A DNA stretch of 64,000 bases. It comes from Comamonadaceae bacterium. GTDB lineage: Bacteria; Pseudomonadota; Gammaproteobacteria; Burkholderiales; Burkholderiaceae_C. Below are positions 63,556 to 64,000 of the stretch, one piece after another (within the stretch, counting starts at the first letter, position 1; every line of letters begins with the position of its first letter). The notes beneath the pieces were generated by a model. It searched no databases, was not told the origin of the DNA, and was given only the letters and a program-made list of their open reading frames with translations. The stretch covers positions 1 to 64,000 of the forward strand of contig JAECRA010000018.1 of NCBI GenBank assembly GCA_015999985.1. The letters are read 5' to 3'. The position numbers were made by a program, and so were the translations under genes.

Positions 63556-64000
63556 GCGGGTAGGTTCCTAAAAGCGCTTTCTCCGTTGGAATTCCAGGAA
63601 GCCAATCATCAGAACCGTGGGTGAATCCTGGCTTTTCATGGTCTTCATCCGGGACAGGAAGGTGTGAGGGGCATGCGTTGCGGCCACCGAACATTGCGCC
63701 GTTTGCGCACTGGATATGCACCCTAGATGCACGCAGCACGTACTGCCACTATCAGATGAGACGAGAAGAGCCAGACCTCGAAAGCCTTGACTCCATAACC
63801 TTGAAACTGTGCCCCAAAGGCGTGCAAACATAGGGTTTTTTTGGGGTCCGGTCGACTTCTCCAAGGCTTGGTATCCCGTACATTCATGCGCCTGCGCAAT
63901 TGAATTACGATTCCAACGTCCCAACATCCTGAATTGAAGTTTGGCTGAACGGAGCCGCCCACTCCAAGGGTCATGTCGCATCAACACCGCTTGAGATATT
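63556..64000. other. Gene-free right end of the window
   Basis: About 445 bases after the DUF541 gene. Short open frames on both strands show no signal, motif or ribosome site. No terminator with a clear T-run is found. A remnant of a degraded gene is possible but unsupported. Confidence 0.5.

Overview
The window looks like the chromosome of a beta-proteobacterium of the Burkholderiales, most like Comamonadaceae. The reasons are the Bug-type (TctC) binding proteins, the order risA/risS-like pair - ispF - ispD - mfd, clpS-clpA, an IPTL-CTERM-like surface protein, and small dispersed GC-rich inverted repeats of the kind common in that family. This is inferred from gene content alone; no rRNA, tRNA or CRISPR was seen.

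Region 1 (1-16750) is a catabolic block entirely on the minus strand. Fourteen genes run tightly packed from 15625 down to 54: acyl-CoA dehydrogenase, thiolase-like protein, DUF35, two MaoC-type proteins, two Bug binding proteins, an ADP-forming acyl-CoA ligase, a second acyl-CoA dehydrogenase, an AMP-forming ligase, a Baeyer-Villiger-type monooxygenase, an SDR, two crotonases and a TetR regulator. A single crotonase gene (15895-16668) lies just upstream. Both transcription units carry the same 18-bp partly palindromic site ahead of the first gene, which I read as the operator of the TetR regulator. The block ends at a 5'-truncated superoxide dismutase gene (16752-16970), so this is probably the border of an insertion.

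Region 2 (17377-32174) is an amide/urea nitrogen system. A permease-type sensor kinase fused to a receiver (18269-21757) and its LuxR-type response regulator are divergent from urtABCDE, fmdA (formamidase), fmdB, amiE (aliphatic amidase) and a MoxR/CbbQ-type ATPase with a VWA-domain partner. The likely logic is that the kinase senses an amide or related compound, the ABC transporter imports it, the two amidases release ammonia, and the ATPase/VWA pair helps mature or activate an enzyme. The last step is inference.

Region 3 (32175-43940) holds wrbA, a cyanide-insensitive-type bd oxidase (cydAB/cioAB), a monomeric NADP isocitrate dehydrogenase, a small GNAT, a pirin, a TauE/SafE exporter divergent from a LysR regulator, a DUF192 protein and a dimeric isocitrate dehydrogenase. 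Region 4 (44027-50480) holds a secreted repeat protein, a cold-shock protein, clpS-clpA and a small secreted protein. Region 5 (50752-63555) is housekeeping: a glycosyltransferase-like protein, sbcB, serB, an L,D-transpeptidase, mfd, ispD, ispF, an OmpR/EnvZ-type pair and a SIMPL-domain protein. Several intergenic spaces carry structured repeats. The two most striking, at 42260-42452 and 50489-50655, share an internal hairpin core and have perfect terminal inverted repeats.
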